A stretch of DNA of 64,000 bases from Pyxicephalus adspersus (lineage: Eukaryota; Chordata; Amphibia; Anura; Pyxicephalidae): the NCBI RefSeq assembly GCF_032062135.1, contig NC_092858.1, positions 127,879,840 through 127,943,839 of the forward strand. Direction: 5' to 3'. How positions within the stretch are numbered: the stretch's first letter is position 1; each line of letters opens with the position of its first letter. The translations under genes were made by a program, and so were the position numbers. The notes beneath the pieces were generated by a model. The model was not told where the DNA came from, ran no database searches, and saw nothing but the letters and a program-made list of their open reading frames with translations. This document shows, one piece after another, positions 31,353-43,832 of this stretch.

Positions 31353-34300
31353 ATGATGACTGATCCTTTAGCGGCCCCGGTAATTCACTCTAAGCTGACG
31401 TTGTTATCACATAATGTTCAGGGTCTTAACTTTCCTGTTAAACCCCCTAAAGCATTCCATTACTATAATTCTTTAAATGTTGATATTTTGGCTTTACAGG
31501 AAACACATTTCTCCAATAATTCGGCTCCCAAATATCTACATAAAAATTACCCGCTGTTTTATAATGCCACCTCTGACAAAAAGAAAGGAGGAGTTCTCCT
31601 ACTTTTTCGGAAAAGTTTGAACTTCTCACCTCTAGAGGTCTTTAGGGATCCGGGAGGCAGGTTTGTAGTTGTGGTTGGGTATGTCGGATTGCATTTGATC
31701 ACTGTAGTATCGTACTATGCGCCGAATGAGGGTCAAGTGGCGTTTTTTTATGCTCCTCTGGAGGAGATTTGGCCTAAAGTGAGGGGTTCCTTGATTCTGC
31801 TAGGAGATTCCAATTTGGCCTTGGATCACATTTTGGACAAATCTAAACTAAGCAGATATAGGGATCCTCCAAAAAAAAGCCACAACCTCTCACTTTTGCT
31901 GAGAAAGTATGACTTAGTGGATGGCTGGAGGGAGATGAACTCTTCGGTTAGAGATTACACATATTTCTCGGCGACCCATGATCAGTACTCCCGTATAGAT
32001 CATGGCTTTATTCAGTCCCATATGCTACCCAACTTACTTGGGGCTCGAATTTTAGTCGACTCCGTGGTCGGATCATGTCCCCCTGGCTTTATACCTGACG
32101 GGCTTTAGCAGACCGCAACCTGGGTTTCGGTGGAGATTTAACGAGAGCTTTATTTCTGATAACATGTTAAAGGGAGAAATAGATTCTTTGCTGAGCAACT
32201 ATTTTCAGAATAATGTACTACATTAGGGGTGAGTTAATTAAAATGGGAGCAGCACGCAAACGGGCCAACAATAAACTGATAGATACCTGCCTCCTGGATT
32301 ATTACAACTGCAACGTAAAACGGCTCCACACGTAGTCTTGAAAGCCCACCTAGAGGCGAAACACACGGAACTTAACTTGCTACTACTAGAGCAGAAAAAA
32401 CGTTGCGCTGGTCGGCGCACAAATTTTTTGTTTGGAGTGACAAGCCGGGAAGTCTTTTGGTCAATAAACTTAATCCCAGACCCAAGACTCATGCTTTTCC
32501 TAAAATTAAGACTAAGGGTGGTAGGCTATCACAAAATCCGGAAAAGATTTTAGCAGCTTTTGAGGACTTTTATAGTTGTTTATATGGATCTGATGATTCA
32601 ATCAGCATGCAGGGAATAGAAAGGTTTCTTAACCAGCTTGACCTGCCCAAATTACAGCCTAAACATAAGGCGCTCTTGGACAAACCTTTCACGGTGGAGG
32701 AGTTGCAGGGGATCATGGGTCTTCTCAAGGTGGGCAGCTCACCTGGCCCGGATGGTTTCTCCAACCTGTATTACAAGACGTTTAGTCCTGTACTGGCTTC
32801 GCACATGGTGGCATATTTTAACTACCTACGGGAGGGGAATGCCCTGATGGGCGACGCTAATAGGGCATTTATTAGCGTGATCCCTAAACCGGGGAAGGAT
32901 GCATCGGAAGTAGCTAATTATAGACCTATCTCCCTGATCAATTGCGACTTAAAAATTATGACGAAGATTATGTCACTTAGATTGAGCTTATGTGCATCCG
33001 GACCAGGTGGGCTTTATGCTACATAGGCAGGCTCCGGACCAAACGAGGAGGGCTATTGATCTCATATCGGTAGTAAACTCAGGCTGGGACGGGGGCCTGT
33101 CGCGTCTAGCCATGTTACTCTCCCTTGACCTTCAAAAAGCATTTGACAGCATATCTTGGAGATATTTGTTTCAGGTGCTCCTTAAAATGGACTTTGGTAC
33201 CTCTTTTGGCTCTATATGACTCACCTGAAGCCAGGATATCACTAGGGGGACTCTTGTCTACAGCTATTCCGATTAAGAGGGGGACCAGGCAGGGTTGCCC
33301 CCTCTCTCCACTTTTGTTTGCCCTAGCAATTGAACCTTTGGCAATAGCTTTACGGGCAGATACTAATGTTCAGGGTATTAAGTGTGGCCGGACTGAACAC
33401 AAATGTGAACTCTTCGCTGACGATATCCTTATGTTTATCACTTCCCCAATTACGACCCTGCCTAACCTAATGAAAATTCTTGATGAATTTGCGTTAAGCT
33501 CTGGCCTGACGGGCAATAAAACCAAGTCTCAGGCTCTTAATATAAATCTCCCCACTGAGACACTGTTAGTGCTCCAAGGGAATTTTTATCTGGCATAAAG
33601 ACTCCATCCAATATCTGGGTATCCAGTTGACCCCTGCCTACGATAGTCTTTACAGGTGTAATTATAGTCCGCTGCTTAAGAAAGTTTATGCGGACATCCG
33701 GAGTTGGTCTTTGTCTCCTCCATCGTGGCTGGGAAGGATTGCGGCTGTTAAAATGAATCTTCTTCCCAGATTGCTTTATTTATTTCGTACGCTCCCGGTC
33801 CAGGTACCTATGAGAGAGATTACACTTCTCCAATCTAGATTATTGCAATTTATATGGGCAGGGAAGAAAGTCAGATTTCATAAAGATACGTTGTTAGCCC
33901 CTAAACGCATGGGAGGACTGGGAGTCCCACATTTGAAATATTACTATTTAGCAGCGCAAGTGGCACAGTTTTCATTATGTTCTCTGCAGGGCGCTAGGCC
34001 CCAATGGGTTGAGATGGAGAACCAAGATAGTTTTTTGGGATCCATAGACTCCCTTATGTGGCGGAGAAAAAACACTAGAGGTCATGTGAACTGCCTTGCC
34101 CTATCTCACTCTATCCAGATATGGGATAAATTTAGTCACCACTCAAAGCTTTCCTCTATTCATAAGCCTTTGACCCCCCTATGGAATAATCCAGACTTCC
34201 CACCGGGTCTGAGCCCGGCGAATTTTCATTGGTGGATCTCCAAAGGTTTTAGACGAATTAGAGACTTGATAGATGTACGGGCAGTATTTACATGGGAACA

Positions 34301-35069
34301 CTTATCTACTCAATTTGACATTCCTGCCACAGAATATTTCCATTATAGACAATTACATTCCTTTATCAACCAGATAATCAGAGATGCTCCAAGGCCCATG
34401 CGCTCCTCGCCGTTCGAAAGCACTTGCTCCTCCATAGCCACCACAAAAGGACAAATCTCTGTTGCCTACTCGGTCCTAATTAACCAAAGTAGAAAACTGA
34501 GATATATGAGGGAATGGGAGGGTGAATTGGGTATCACGTGGGACTTGGAGGAATGGCAGGACATGATCTATGCCCTCTCTAAAATATTCCTCAACACCGC
34601 GGTGGTGGAGGCTAATTACAAAGTGGCTCTTAGATGGTATCTTACACCGGCTAAATTAGCAAAGATGTTTCCCTCAGTCTCTCCTTTATGTTTCCGAGGA
34701 TGCGGGCACAGGGGTTCCATGATACATATCTGGTGGACTTGTCCGGTGGCCAGGACGTTCTGGGATGAAGTATTTAAATTAATCTCAAGAATAGTAAAGC
34801 AGGAGATTAACAGCTCGGTGGAAGCCGCCCTGTTTAGCAAACTTGATACAATCCAACCGAAACCCATCTAGAAATTGATTAGATTGATACTAGTGGCAAG
34901 CAGAATTGCGTTAGCTAAAGCATGGAAGTCCACCACGATTTCCATGGACCCCATAGTATCCAAGTTGAACTGGATCATGGTGAATGATAGACTTACACAC
35001 ACTCTAAAGAATTCCCTAGACAAATTTGAGGATGTCTGGGAACCATGGATTTCCTTTAATAGTCTATAG
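31353..35069 (+). pseudogene. L1-like ORF2 (endonuclease and reverse transcriptase), several frameshifts
   Basis: The start is MMTDPLAAPVIHSK. An APE endonuclease follows: LSHNVQGLNF, ILALQETHFS with the catalytic Glu, and LLGDSNLALD. Near 32065 a frameshift is needed to read on through WSDHVPLALYL, the catalytic SDH motif. Reverse transcriptase: SPGPDGFSNLYYKTF, ISVIPKPGKD, NYRPISLINCDLK, LSLDLQKAFDSISWRYLF, GTRQGCPLSPLLFAL and LFADDILMF, so the catalytic DD is intact. C-terminal part: WAGKKVRFHKDTL, MGGLGVPHLKYYYLAAQ and the Cys-rich CFRGCGHRGSMIHIWWTCPV. Frame changes occur near 32065, 32110-32400, 32995, 33215, 33600 and 34871. In a live element this protein nicks DNA and copies element RNA. 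Confidence 0.9.
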
Positions 35070-35521
35070 TTCTTGTTTTCAGGGAAATCATCTTGGAATA
35101 TGGGTTTTACTTATATTCCTCTCGTACTTCCTCTACCCTCCCTTCCCCCTTCCCTGTTGTGTCTACCCTATTTTCCTAGTTTCCCTCCCCTTCTACCTTT
35201 TGTGTCTCCCCTCATGTCTGTTATTGGTTTAGTGTTATGGTCAAGGTATGGGAAGCAATTTTGCAATTCCCAATTGCAAACTATTCATGCTTATGACCTT
35301 GCCTGGTATAATAGAGCCTACTTTCTAAGACTTTATTTGTTCCAGATATTGATCCGGGTAGGGGTGGATAACAGGTTTTGTTTATCGCAAATGATACATG
35401 TAAAGCTCTATTTATGTTGACATTTAAACTGACCATACTTTGGATTCATTTGGTTTTTGCTTATGTTTCATTCTTGTTACTTTTATGTTCTGAAAATCTC
35501 AATAAAAATATTGAAATACAA
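35070..35521 (+). other. 3' UTR of the L1-like element
   Basis: Pyrimidine-rich (CCTCCCTTCCCCCTTCCC region near 35130-35220), then AT-rich, ending AATCTCAATAAAAATATTGAAATAC and A residues. Pyrimidine-rich 3' UTR blocks are usual in frog L1-like elements. Confidence 0.75.
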
Positions 35522-35540
35522 AAAAAATAAATATAAAGTG
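35522..35540. repeat. Target-site duplication, right copy
   Basis: Identical 19 bp to 29467-29485, directly after the element's ATTGAAATAC and A run. Confidence 0.93.
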
Positions 35541-36789
35541 TTGGTAAGTAGTCATTTACTCTAATTTTTTTATTTATTCTTACAATCATTCATCCGTTCA
35601 TTAATTAATTATTTGGCAAAAAAACAGGAGGCATTACAAGGACATAGGTGTTCTTGATTAAATTTAACAGTACATTGAGCTTTCAGCACCCAGTTGTTTT
35701 CTGCACTGAAACAGTAAAAAAAACTGTTCAACATGCCCTGACTTATCTATAATAAACACACTTGGAGCTACAAAATGTACTATTGTAATGTAGCCAGGGT
35801 ATATACGGTATATATAGTTTTTTTTTTTGTTTTTTTTTTTTAAGAACACAAAGCAAGGTTGTTTGGGTGACCAGAGACCAGAGGGGTTGTTTTGTGTCCA
35901 GAGACACTCTATCTGCTAATATTTTTATTTAGCAACAGTCATTTGTTTATACCATAAGAATAAAAGCTGTTTTGTTGTAAGCACTCCAGCTAGAGTAGTA
36001 TGGTTTTCTCAACCCTTGAAACTACCATGCAGTTAGCTTGGTCTGTTGTAGGGAGTTTAAAAATGACAGATTTGCTGGCAGAATTCATAGGGAATCAGGA
36101 AATTTACAGGGGAGGCTCAGAAAATCAATCAATAGGTAATGCTACAGATGTGATCCTTTTGCCCACAGTTCCACTTTACATTGAATGAAACTGTATGTTT
36201 ACAGAACAACAAAGTATAAATTTTAGGTTTACAAACAGATGTTGTAAAAACCAATGCTTTAATGTGTGAAGTAAATGCTATCAGCCCAGCACTATGCCTG
36301 AAAATGACAACTAATATCAAACCTATTGTTATTTGTAAACAATACATTTGCTCACATTTGGTCTTTTTAAAATATTTCAAATACATTAAAGTGCATTTGC
36401 CCATCTATAGTGTACATTTACCCATTTCGGTTTCCACAGATCATTAAAACAAGCACTTTCAATGACCAAATCACTGGGAGACAACCATGGGTAACCTAAG
36501 ATTGAACTCTCTGCAGGTATAAAAACAAAAAATAATGCACATTTCTGTGTTTCTTAATTGACCAATAAATATATTTTTTAATTGTAAGTACCTACATTTT
36601 TTAGGCCTTATTCAGTTCCTGTAAAGCAGTACTCACAGAGTTAGAAGAAGGAACACAAAAGCTCATTCAGTTTATCTTCTAATAATCATGCCGATAAAAG
36701 CAGAAATCAAAGTTATATAAATGTGTTGTTCATTGACTCTCCTTTTACTGACCAATAACAGGCTAGAATACGCACAAGACAGCCTAGAC
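35541..36789. other. Stretch without recognised features
   Basis: AT-rich sequence between the young L1-like element and a MITE. T-rich runs lie near 35818-35841. I see no gene. Confidence 0.6.
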
Positions 36790-37077
36790 CAGCCTTTCTT
36801 GACCTTTTAAATATGGGGGAACCCTTGACATAACTTTGAGGTTTTCCGAGAACCCACTTCTATAGTTACCATACCCACAGCTCACACTACATTAGCATGG
36901 TGGTCAGTGGGAAGAATGCCTTATACATTCCTAGCCACAGTGAAGAATGCCACCCATACAGATAGTCAAAAAGATCATAGTGTCAGTGAAATTGACCTGA
37001 GAGGCATAAATTGCTCATTTCCCAAGAAACTCCCTAGCAACCCCTGGAGGAACTTTAAGGTTCAATCTAACACTTGG
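36790..37077. mobile_element. Probable hAT-like MITE
   Basis: The left end CAGCCTTTCTTGACCTTTTAA is followed by GGGGGAACCCTTGA, and the right part has AGCAACCCCTGGAGGAAC then TTTAAGGTTC, giving loosely inverted GGAACC/GGTTC ends. The pattern resembles a common frog interspersed repeat beginning CCAGCCTTTCTCAACC. The termini are degraded and no target duplication is clear. Confidence 0.45.
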
Positions 37078-37549
37078 CAACTGCTGTCTGCAAAATAAAC
37101 ATCAAATAAATCATTTTAATTCAACTTTTAATTCTCATCATTTATTTCTGAACACAAAGAAATTAAGATACTATATATATATTGTAATGTAGAAAACTTT
37201 TTATACCTCTGAATTAAAACAGAGTTCTTTAGGTACTATTGTTACAATTAGTTGATCCTGTATCATTTATTTGCATTGAAACTGGAAAATTGTATACTTA
37301 CGTTCCATATTTTTTCTTTCCTGGTGCATTTTCATGGTAGTATACAATAAGTTGTAGTTCTGCTCTCCTGAACCCTTATAGGACCAAGTAACTATAATTT
37401 TTTTATAATTTTTTTTCTGATTTTCTAGGCATTAAAGCAGCATTGTTATTGTTAAGAAAAGACAATCAAACTAAATTTGAAGAATATTTTCCATATTTGT
37501 GAGAGAATGGACTTTCTTCAGTACTCAGGTACTTACCAAGGGTTGACTG

Positions 37550-39570
37550 GAGATGCTTCAAACTTTGTGAGGGGACTCTGCATTTCGAATGTTCTGAGCA
37601 AAAAACTTAATTAACCTTTCCCATTTTTTATAATAGGTGGCGCTGGTGGATGATTTTATTGCCCTTAGGAGTGTAGAGACCACCACCAGGGAACATCCAA
37701 TGTCCAATAACCTCTTCCTCCCAACAGCCAAAGCTGGAGTCTCTTTACATTTAGATGGAAAATTTAACCCTTTAATTTTAAGTGGGATCTTATGTGCAGA
37801 TGAATCAGTGGCTTCAGTGTAAGATTCAGCAGAAGAATAAACAAGGGCCTCCATGGCCAGTAAGGTACTAATTTTATAACTGTAAAAGAATACACTTCAA
37901 CTTGTGGAGATACCTGATGATCTTGAATTAGAGGAACCAATTAGAGGATGCCCACAGAGCCACATTGATTGCCTATAACTAAAAGATGTAGGATACTATT
38001 GTGTTGGCATCAAATCTACACGTCTTGAACTTGTACCTCCTAACAATGGGCTCCACAACCATTCAGGTTGGCATCCATTGTAACCATATATCAAGAGACG
38101 ATAAAGCTCTTGACATGGGTTAGCAGGTTTACAAAGTGCATCCACCACCAATACCTCAAAAAAGCCTTACTGCAAAGACTTTGTATAGCAATGGGCCTAC
38201 TTCTCCATCCAGATGGCTGATGATATTGTCCCCAGGAGACTTAGGTACTGGGACACTGTGATGTGAGAACTCACTAAGAGAAAAGAGTACATTTGCCAAG
38301 GATTGAGGGGATGGTAAGAGGTCCAATGGTAGACACTAGAACTGAAAGTGTTGGCCTTGCACAATGAAACAAAAAAACTGCTGAAATCTTGATGAACATG
38401 CACATGATTCTGATAAGTCTTCTAATAGCATCTCTTCTAATAGCAAGTCAACAGGATTGACTCCACCTCCATAAATTTGTTATGTTTTATCAAGTCTAGC
38501 ACAGACCAGGGAACCCTCAACTTCCTTTTGACCAGAAAAATGGAAGAGTAAAAGCCTTTGAATACCTCCTGTGCTCCAAAAGCTTTTTTTTCTAAAAAAA
38601 AAGAGTCTCCACATACTTCTAGAAGGATTTTTGTTCTTGGAATGATGATCTTGGAAGTCGGATGTGGTCTCCAGGGGGACATTCATTGAATTCCCAATGA
38701 TGACCATTGAAGATGGTATTTACAACTCAAGGGTCCTTCATCTTGTCCACCCAGTCCTGGGTAAAGAGTCTAAGCCTTGCTCCTACTAGACTGACCGGGG
38801 TAGGTGTATCTTCATAACAACATTTGAGGTTTCTATTCAGCCAAGAGATATCCTGATTTTCTAGAATTGAGCCATGCAATAGTTCCCTTCCATTCCCTCC
38901 TAAAGTCCTTATCAGGAAGATAGAATTTTACTATCTGATATCTCTCAAGGGTTTCAATCATGTTGATAGCAGGCTGTCTTACCCTTTGGTCTGTGGGGTT
39001 CAACCCTGACCTTCCCCCAGTAACCTTGGAGATTGATTCTTCCAGCTTACTGCCAAAAGATTTTTCTTTTGAACAGAATTCTACCCCGATTTGATTTGGA
39101 CGTGAAGTCAACTGACCAAGGCTTTAGCTGAAGGCTTGGCGAGCTGAGACAGATGCCAGCATTGCCTGAGCTAATTCCTCAATGACATCTAATCTGCCTG
39201 TACAAGTTTCTTCCCAAGGACCTCTACATGTTTGAAGTCCAACCAGTAAAAGCCTGTGAAAATGCAGTCCAGATCAATCTTCCGGTCAACTGTGTCTTTA
39301 AATGAAACTCTATCCACCAAGGATACAACTTGCTAAGGAAATTTTTAAGACAGGACTTCCTAACCACCCTGGCCCATTTTTCCTCAATTGGTTCTTTGAT
39401 TTCTTCAATGACAGAAAAAGGTTACAACAACCTTCTTGAAAGGAATTTAGCTTTAAAGTAACCATAACATTTAGATCGAGACACTGGAACAACAAAATGT
39501 GGCATTCAATATTAACAAAGATGTACCATATTCTAATCTTACTGGCTCTGGTAAGAAAGTTCAAATCACA
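37550..39570 (-). pseudogene. Decayed DIRS-like retrotransposon (gag, RT/RNase H, tyrosine recombinase remnants)
   Basis: On the minus strand, in order: a gag-like region (39570-38830, with LGSPVLK.SLASCILGG and TVDRKIDLD-like sequence); a reverse-transcriptase start (38680-38430, FKGFYSSIFLVKRK, VPWSVLDLIKHNKFMEVESI); an RNase H-like patch near 38080-38030 (TMDANLNGCGAH); and an N-terminal tyrosine-recombinase-like piece (37854-37558, VVSTLLRAIKSSTSATYYKK). This gag-RT-RH-YR order is that of DIRS elements. Large parts are deleted and stops are frequent. Terminal repeats were not found. Confidence 0.65.
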
Positions 39571-42500
39571 CTTATACTACAGAATAATATAGATCTTAGG
39601 GAGCACAGAGTTTAGGGAGCCAGATGAAAGAGGTAAAACACCAGTATAAAAACCTAAGACTAACTTCAACGTATCCATATAAATATACTAACAAGATAAC
39701 TGTATATACTATATATCTGTTTGTGATTTGATCATTGGAAAATTAAACACGATATTCACAAATATAGAGTCAACATATTTGGATGATTTAACTAGAGGTC
39801 CTAAACATACAGCAATATATTGTTAGGTGTCATCGTCCTAATATAAAAAAAATTGGACACAAAAATGCATATATGACTATTTTCGGTGAATTCATATTAT
39901 AGCACATTAAAATATATAATCTTTTTTAATTTATCCACAAATAAAAACTATTGATCAATATTGTCTAAAAATACTAATTTTTTACAAAAGCCACAAAAGG
40001 AAAGTACAATCAAATAAACAAAATTTGTGAGGCAAGAAGAGGTCAAATATTACCTATATATTCCTTCATAATTCTTAATCTTATCTTTTGTAATAAATAT
40101 TTGAGCTGTTGTTGCATATAGGACTATATGGGACCATAGCTAGCTGTAGATGTTTGTTGCATTCCACAGGTGAAAGCCTACCTTTTCACAATATACTTGG
40201 CTTGTCCTTTAGCATGTTTTATTGTGAAACTAATTTTAAATTGCTTAGCATTTCCTATTAGTTTCATATGTAGATTTTTAAATGTATTTTTTTAATACAC
40301 AGTGATCTATACTATACTAGTGCCTCTAGGGGTTTTGTGATGGTCAACCATGATGTACCGGTAACCAGGATGAAGAATGCAGTGGCATATGTAGTGTGCA
40401 TCAAAAAGATTGACAACAAAGAAGAATTCTGAGGTCCACACAAACTCTGCCAATTTAATATAGTAAATTTAACATAATGAGGAGCTTGGCTTGGTTTACC
40501 TATGTCTAAAAATGTAAAGCACATTGAAGTCTGGCTGATATGGTTTTATAACAAAACTGACTTTGCTATACCGATAGATTAACATCAGGTAGCAACAGCC
40601 CATAGGGTCTTCTGTAGTAAAAAGATATTGTTATAATTTTTAAACTTTTACAGCAGAACTGGTTATATTTTATATATTATATAACATAAATACCATTATA
40701 TATATTATATAAAAACATATTTTAAAAACACCATTTTAAAAAAAACATTAAAAAACAACCAGCTTTTGCTGCCATTGGTAGCAGCTGATTGGAACTCATA
40801 ACTCTTCCTGTATACTTGTTGGGGCCTATGCTGGGAAAAGAGAAAAGGGTTGTTTGTCTGTTATGTATATCTATTTGTAACACAACAGCTACATGAAAAG
40901 GTATCAGAAAGAAACTACCAACATTCAAAAATGTTCTACTATTTAACTGCAAGCTGTAAAGAATGAATATTTATATGCACTATTTTGTAATTCTCTGAGT
41001 AAAAAGTAATAAAAAATATTTTTTCACATTTTTATTTCAAAAAAAAAAGACAGTACAGATTAATTTAAGTATGCTGACACTAATTGGCTATCTTTGCTGT
41101 GCTTTTCTGAATAGCAGTGTACCCTACTCAGGACTTCTGGGGTTAACTCATTCCATTTGTGGAGTGGGAGCTTTGGGAAAACATCCCTTCATAATACAAG
41201 TATGAATTTAGTATTTAAGAGGATTACTGTCCTCATAAATAGCCTGGAAAGCAAAAGTCGTTGAATGCAATGCATTAAATGGGTCAGCCAAGCTCTTCTG
41301 GAACATCTGGCATTTTACTCCTACCAACAGAGTGGAGAATAGGTCACAGTTACACAAGAACCTTGCAAAAGATTAAATAATGTGATCATCGGTATGATAT
41401 AATGTAAATTTGTGAAATTGTCTGGAATATGTTGTAACAGCAATTTGATGGCGTGTAGGTCTGTGACCTGTTAGCAATAAAGACAGCAGTTTTGAGTTTT
41501 GTTACACTGCAGAAAGGTTTCAGGGCATGCTGTTTAGGTAATGCAATTAAATTAACAGTAGGATATGTGTGGTAATTCGCATCATGTCATAGTTTGTATT
41601 GCTTAACAAAAGGCGTGTGATGAGTTCTTTTTTTATGTTTAACGTAAAATAAAACATTCTTTTTGAGTTGATTGGGCTGTAAGCCTATTCATAGCATTCC
41701 AATCCCAGAATCTGTTCAGGTGTATCTGCAGGCTTTTTTTTGCAGGTATTTCTGTCTTTCCTGGTGGTGAGGAGGAAGTCTAGGGAGAGAATCTCCTCCT
41801 TTTGGGAGACTTTTTTCCAAATTTTTACTCTGTCTTTGGAACAGGAATTAAAATTTCCCAAATGATACCGACAAAAAAAACTATATAAAATTAAAAAATA
41901 GTTTTGGCTATATATACTCTGATGTAATATTCCAATGTTGTGTAATGGGACAATTCAGAATTGTGTTTATGCATCTCATTTGCCAGGCTGTTCATTCAAA
42001 ATATCCCCTGAGCCTTTTCCCCTTTGGCCCATATTCTCCTGCAATTGAAATCAATGACAACACATGTCAAAAACCCATATAGTCTCTTTAATACATCTGC
42101 TAGCTGCTTGAGTTTTGTTTATGCTGCTTTCAGGACAACTGGTTAAATTTTTTGTTTTTCTCTTTAGCATAAAATGCCGTGCAAAAGCACTAGAAAAAGT
42201 GCAGGCAAGTGCATGATAAACACTGTATATGTTAAAGGTGTTTATCTATTCTGCAATCATGAAATGTGTGCCACTGTAGTCCAGTCCTCCCTTTGTAAAC
42301 CCCCCTTCTCCAGAGATGCTGCATAATGTAGCACATAACAGTGAAAGGGGATCAGGTAATTAGCTATCTGTCCTCTGCAGCAATCTTTTGGCAGCTTTGC
42401 TGGATCTCCAGATTTCCTCTGGATGTGTGCACTCAAACTGACATGTCTATTTCAGCATCCTTGATTAACACCTTGGGATGTGGACAGCTGGAGGGGATTT

Positions 42501-43131
42501 AAGAGTAAATGTTCTCAAGCCATTGAGCAGATTAGTTCCTGGCCTCAGTCCTTTTTCTGAAATTGGCTGCTAGTTGTTAAAACTTTCCAGGTCCCAGTCA
42601 TTAGTTGCCTATTCCAACATTAAGCGTGCTTTACCTGCTTGCACTGTAAGTTTCAGCTGGATACTGACCTGTTTCCTGACCTCGTGATTGTTAGCTGCCT
42701 GTGGCTTCAACTTTGCTTTGTCTGAATTCTTCAGAAATCTCTCTTGGCTGTCTAGCTATAAATGATTATTGGTCCTGAGCCTGATCTCTACTGGACTTGT
42801 CTGTACTGCATTTTCTGTGAATCTTCTGACTACCGACCCTGGGCTGTCTGACCTCCACTTGTGTCTCATCCTGCTCCTCTGACATTCCTTGCTCCCCAAA
42901 TGCCATCCATTGCAAACAAAGGTTCTTAGGGCAACATAGTCCTGGAATGGTGCAAATAGCCACCTGAGTGGGGGGTTGGTATAAATGAAGAGTACAGATT
43001 TAGGTTAAGGGATTAATTTCTATTAAGAACTGAAGCTGGACCATGGCCTCACAGTATTGCTTTCCTTACCTTCTAAAGCTGGTGTTAACAAACATTACAG
43101 TAGATTGCTTTAAAAACTGTGTCCATATGTT
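39571..43131. other. Stretch without a gene
   Basis: AT-rich with TA-rich patches (about 40670-40730). The more GC-rich part at 42275-42960, with repeated CTGACCT and CTGCCTG-like words, may be an old repeat, but no terminal structure or coding likeness supports a name. Confidence 0.6.
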
Positions 43132-43341
43132 GGGCCTGATTTATTCAAGCTCTCCAAGACTGAAGAGAAAGTATATTATTATGGATAATCCAGCAAACCT
43201 GGAATTTCTTAAAGCAATTTGCTAATATTTGGCAAATGTTCCCAATCCTGGACAAGATTCCTTCTAGGTTTGCTGAATCACCAATGTTCACCATAATAGT
43301 CTAACTTCTGCAGTCTTGCAGAGCTTGAATAAATCAGGCCC
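43132..43341. mobile_element. Palindromic MITE (GGGCCTGATTTATT family)
   Basis: The left end GGGCCTGATTTATTCAAGC faces the right end GCTTGAATAAATCAGGCCC, a perfect 19-bp inverted terminus. Internal words CAGCAAACCTGGAATTTCTT and CATAATAGTCTA recur in the other copies at 46.4 kb and 63.2 kb. It lies about 490 bp beyond the NYX stop codon, possibly within or near its 3' UTR. Confidence 0.85.
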
Positions 43342-43832
43342 ATTATGTTTACTCCTCTCCAGGTTTGCGTTCATATTAGCCAAAGAGAGTTCATATCTGA
43401 ACATTCTGGGTAGACTTATGCAAATGTTTTTTTTGTGTTTGCTTTGTTTAAATGTTACCATGTCTGAAGGTGTGTCGAACTCACTACCACACGACTGACT
43501 TTATTAATCAGGTTAAACATGATTTTTAGTAGGTAAAAACTAAGAACACTTTTGATACTATGTCAGAGTAATCCATTTGACTCTCACTAATTACTATTTT
43601 CGATAAAATTATATGAAAAAAATAAAAGCAAATCAGTGCATAAATAACATTGTAAACCCTAAAAGCAAATAATGTAATACAAATTGATAATTTATGAAAA
43701 AATGTTTGGTAGGTTAGTAAAAATAAAAGTTAGCCCTCAATAAATTGGCTTTGGATGATCAATATATTGTAGACTAAAATGACAATTTATTTACAACTCT
43801 TGTTCAAGAAATGTAATTGAGAAACTAAAAAC
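43342..43832 (-). other. NYX: Probable NYX 3' UTR and flank
   Basis: AT-rich sequence downstream of the NYX stop on the minus strand. AATAAA-type signals can be read on the minus strand, but I could not choose the used site. I see no other gene. Confidence 0.4.

Larger units (their letters stand above)
29486..35521 (+). mobile_element. Near full-length L1-like LINE with target-site duplication
   Basis: The 19-bp AAAAAATAAATATAAAGTG occurs immediately before (29467-29485) and after (35522-35540) the element. This marks a target-primed insertion with a short A tail. The element is about 6.0 kb: a CpG-rich 5' region from GGCATGCGCCGCCCG, ORF1 (29633-30881), a spacer, ORF2 (31353-35069) and a 3' UTR ending CTCAATAAAAATATTG. 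Both frames are still easy to read but carry several frameshifts, so this copy is inactive. Clear flanks and few stops make it much younger than the L1 at 20.95-27.83 kb. The family is L1-like in protein order; I cannot separate L1 from the related Tx1 group. Confidence 0.92.

Noticed and set aside
42275..42960. Possible LTR or gypsy-type leader (CTGACCT/CTGCCTG-rich)
   Set aside because: No TG..CA termini, primer-binding site or second copy visible in the window.
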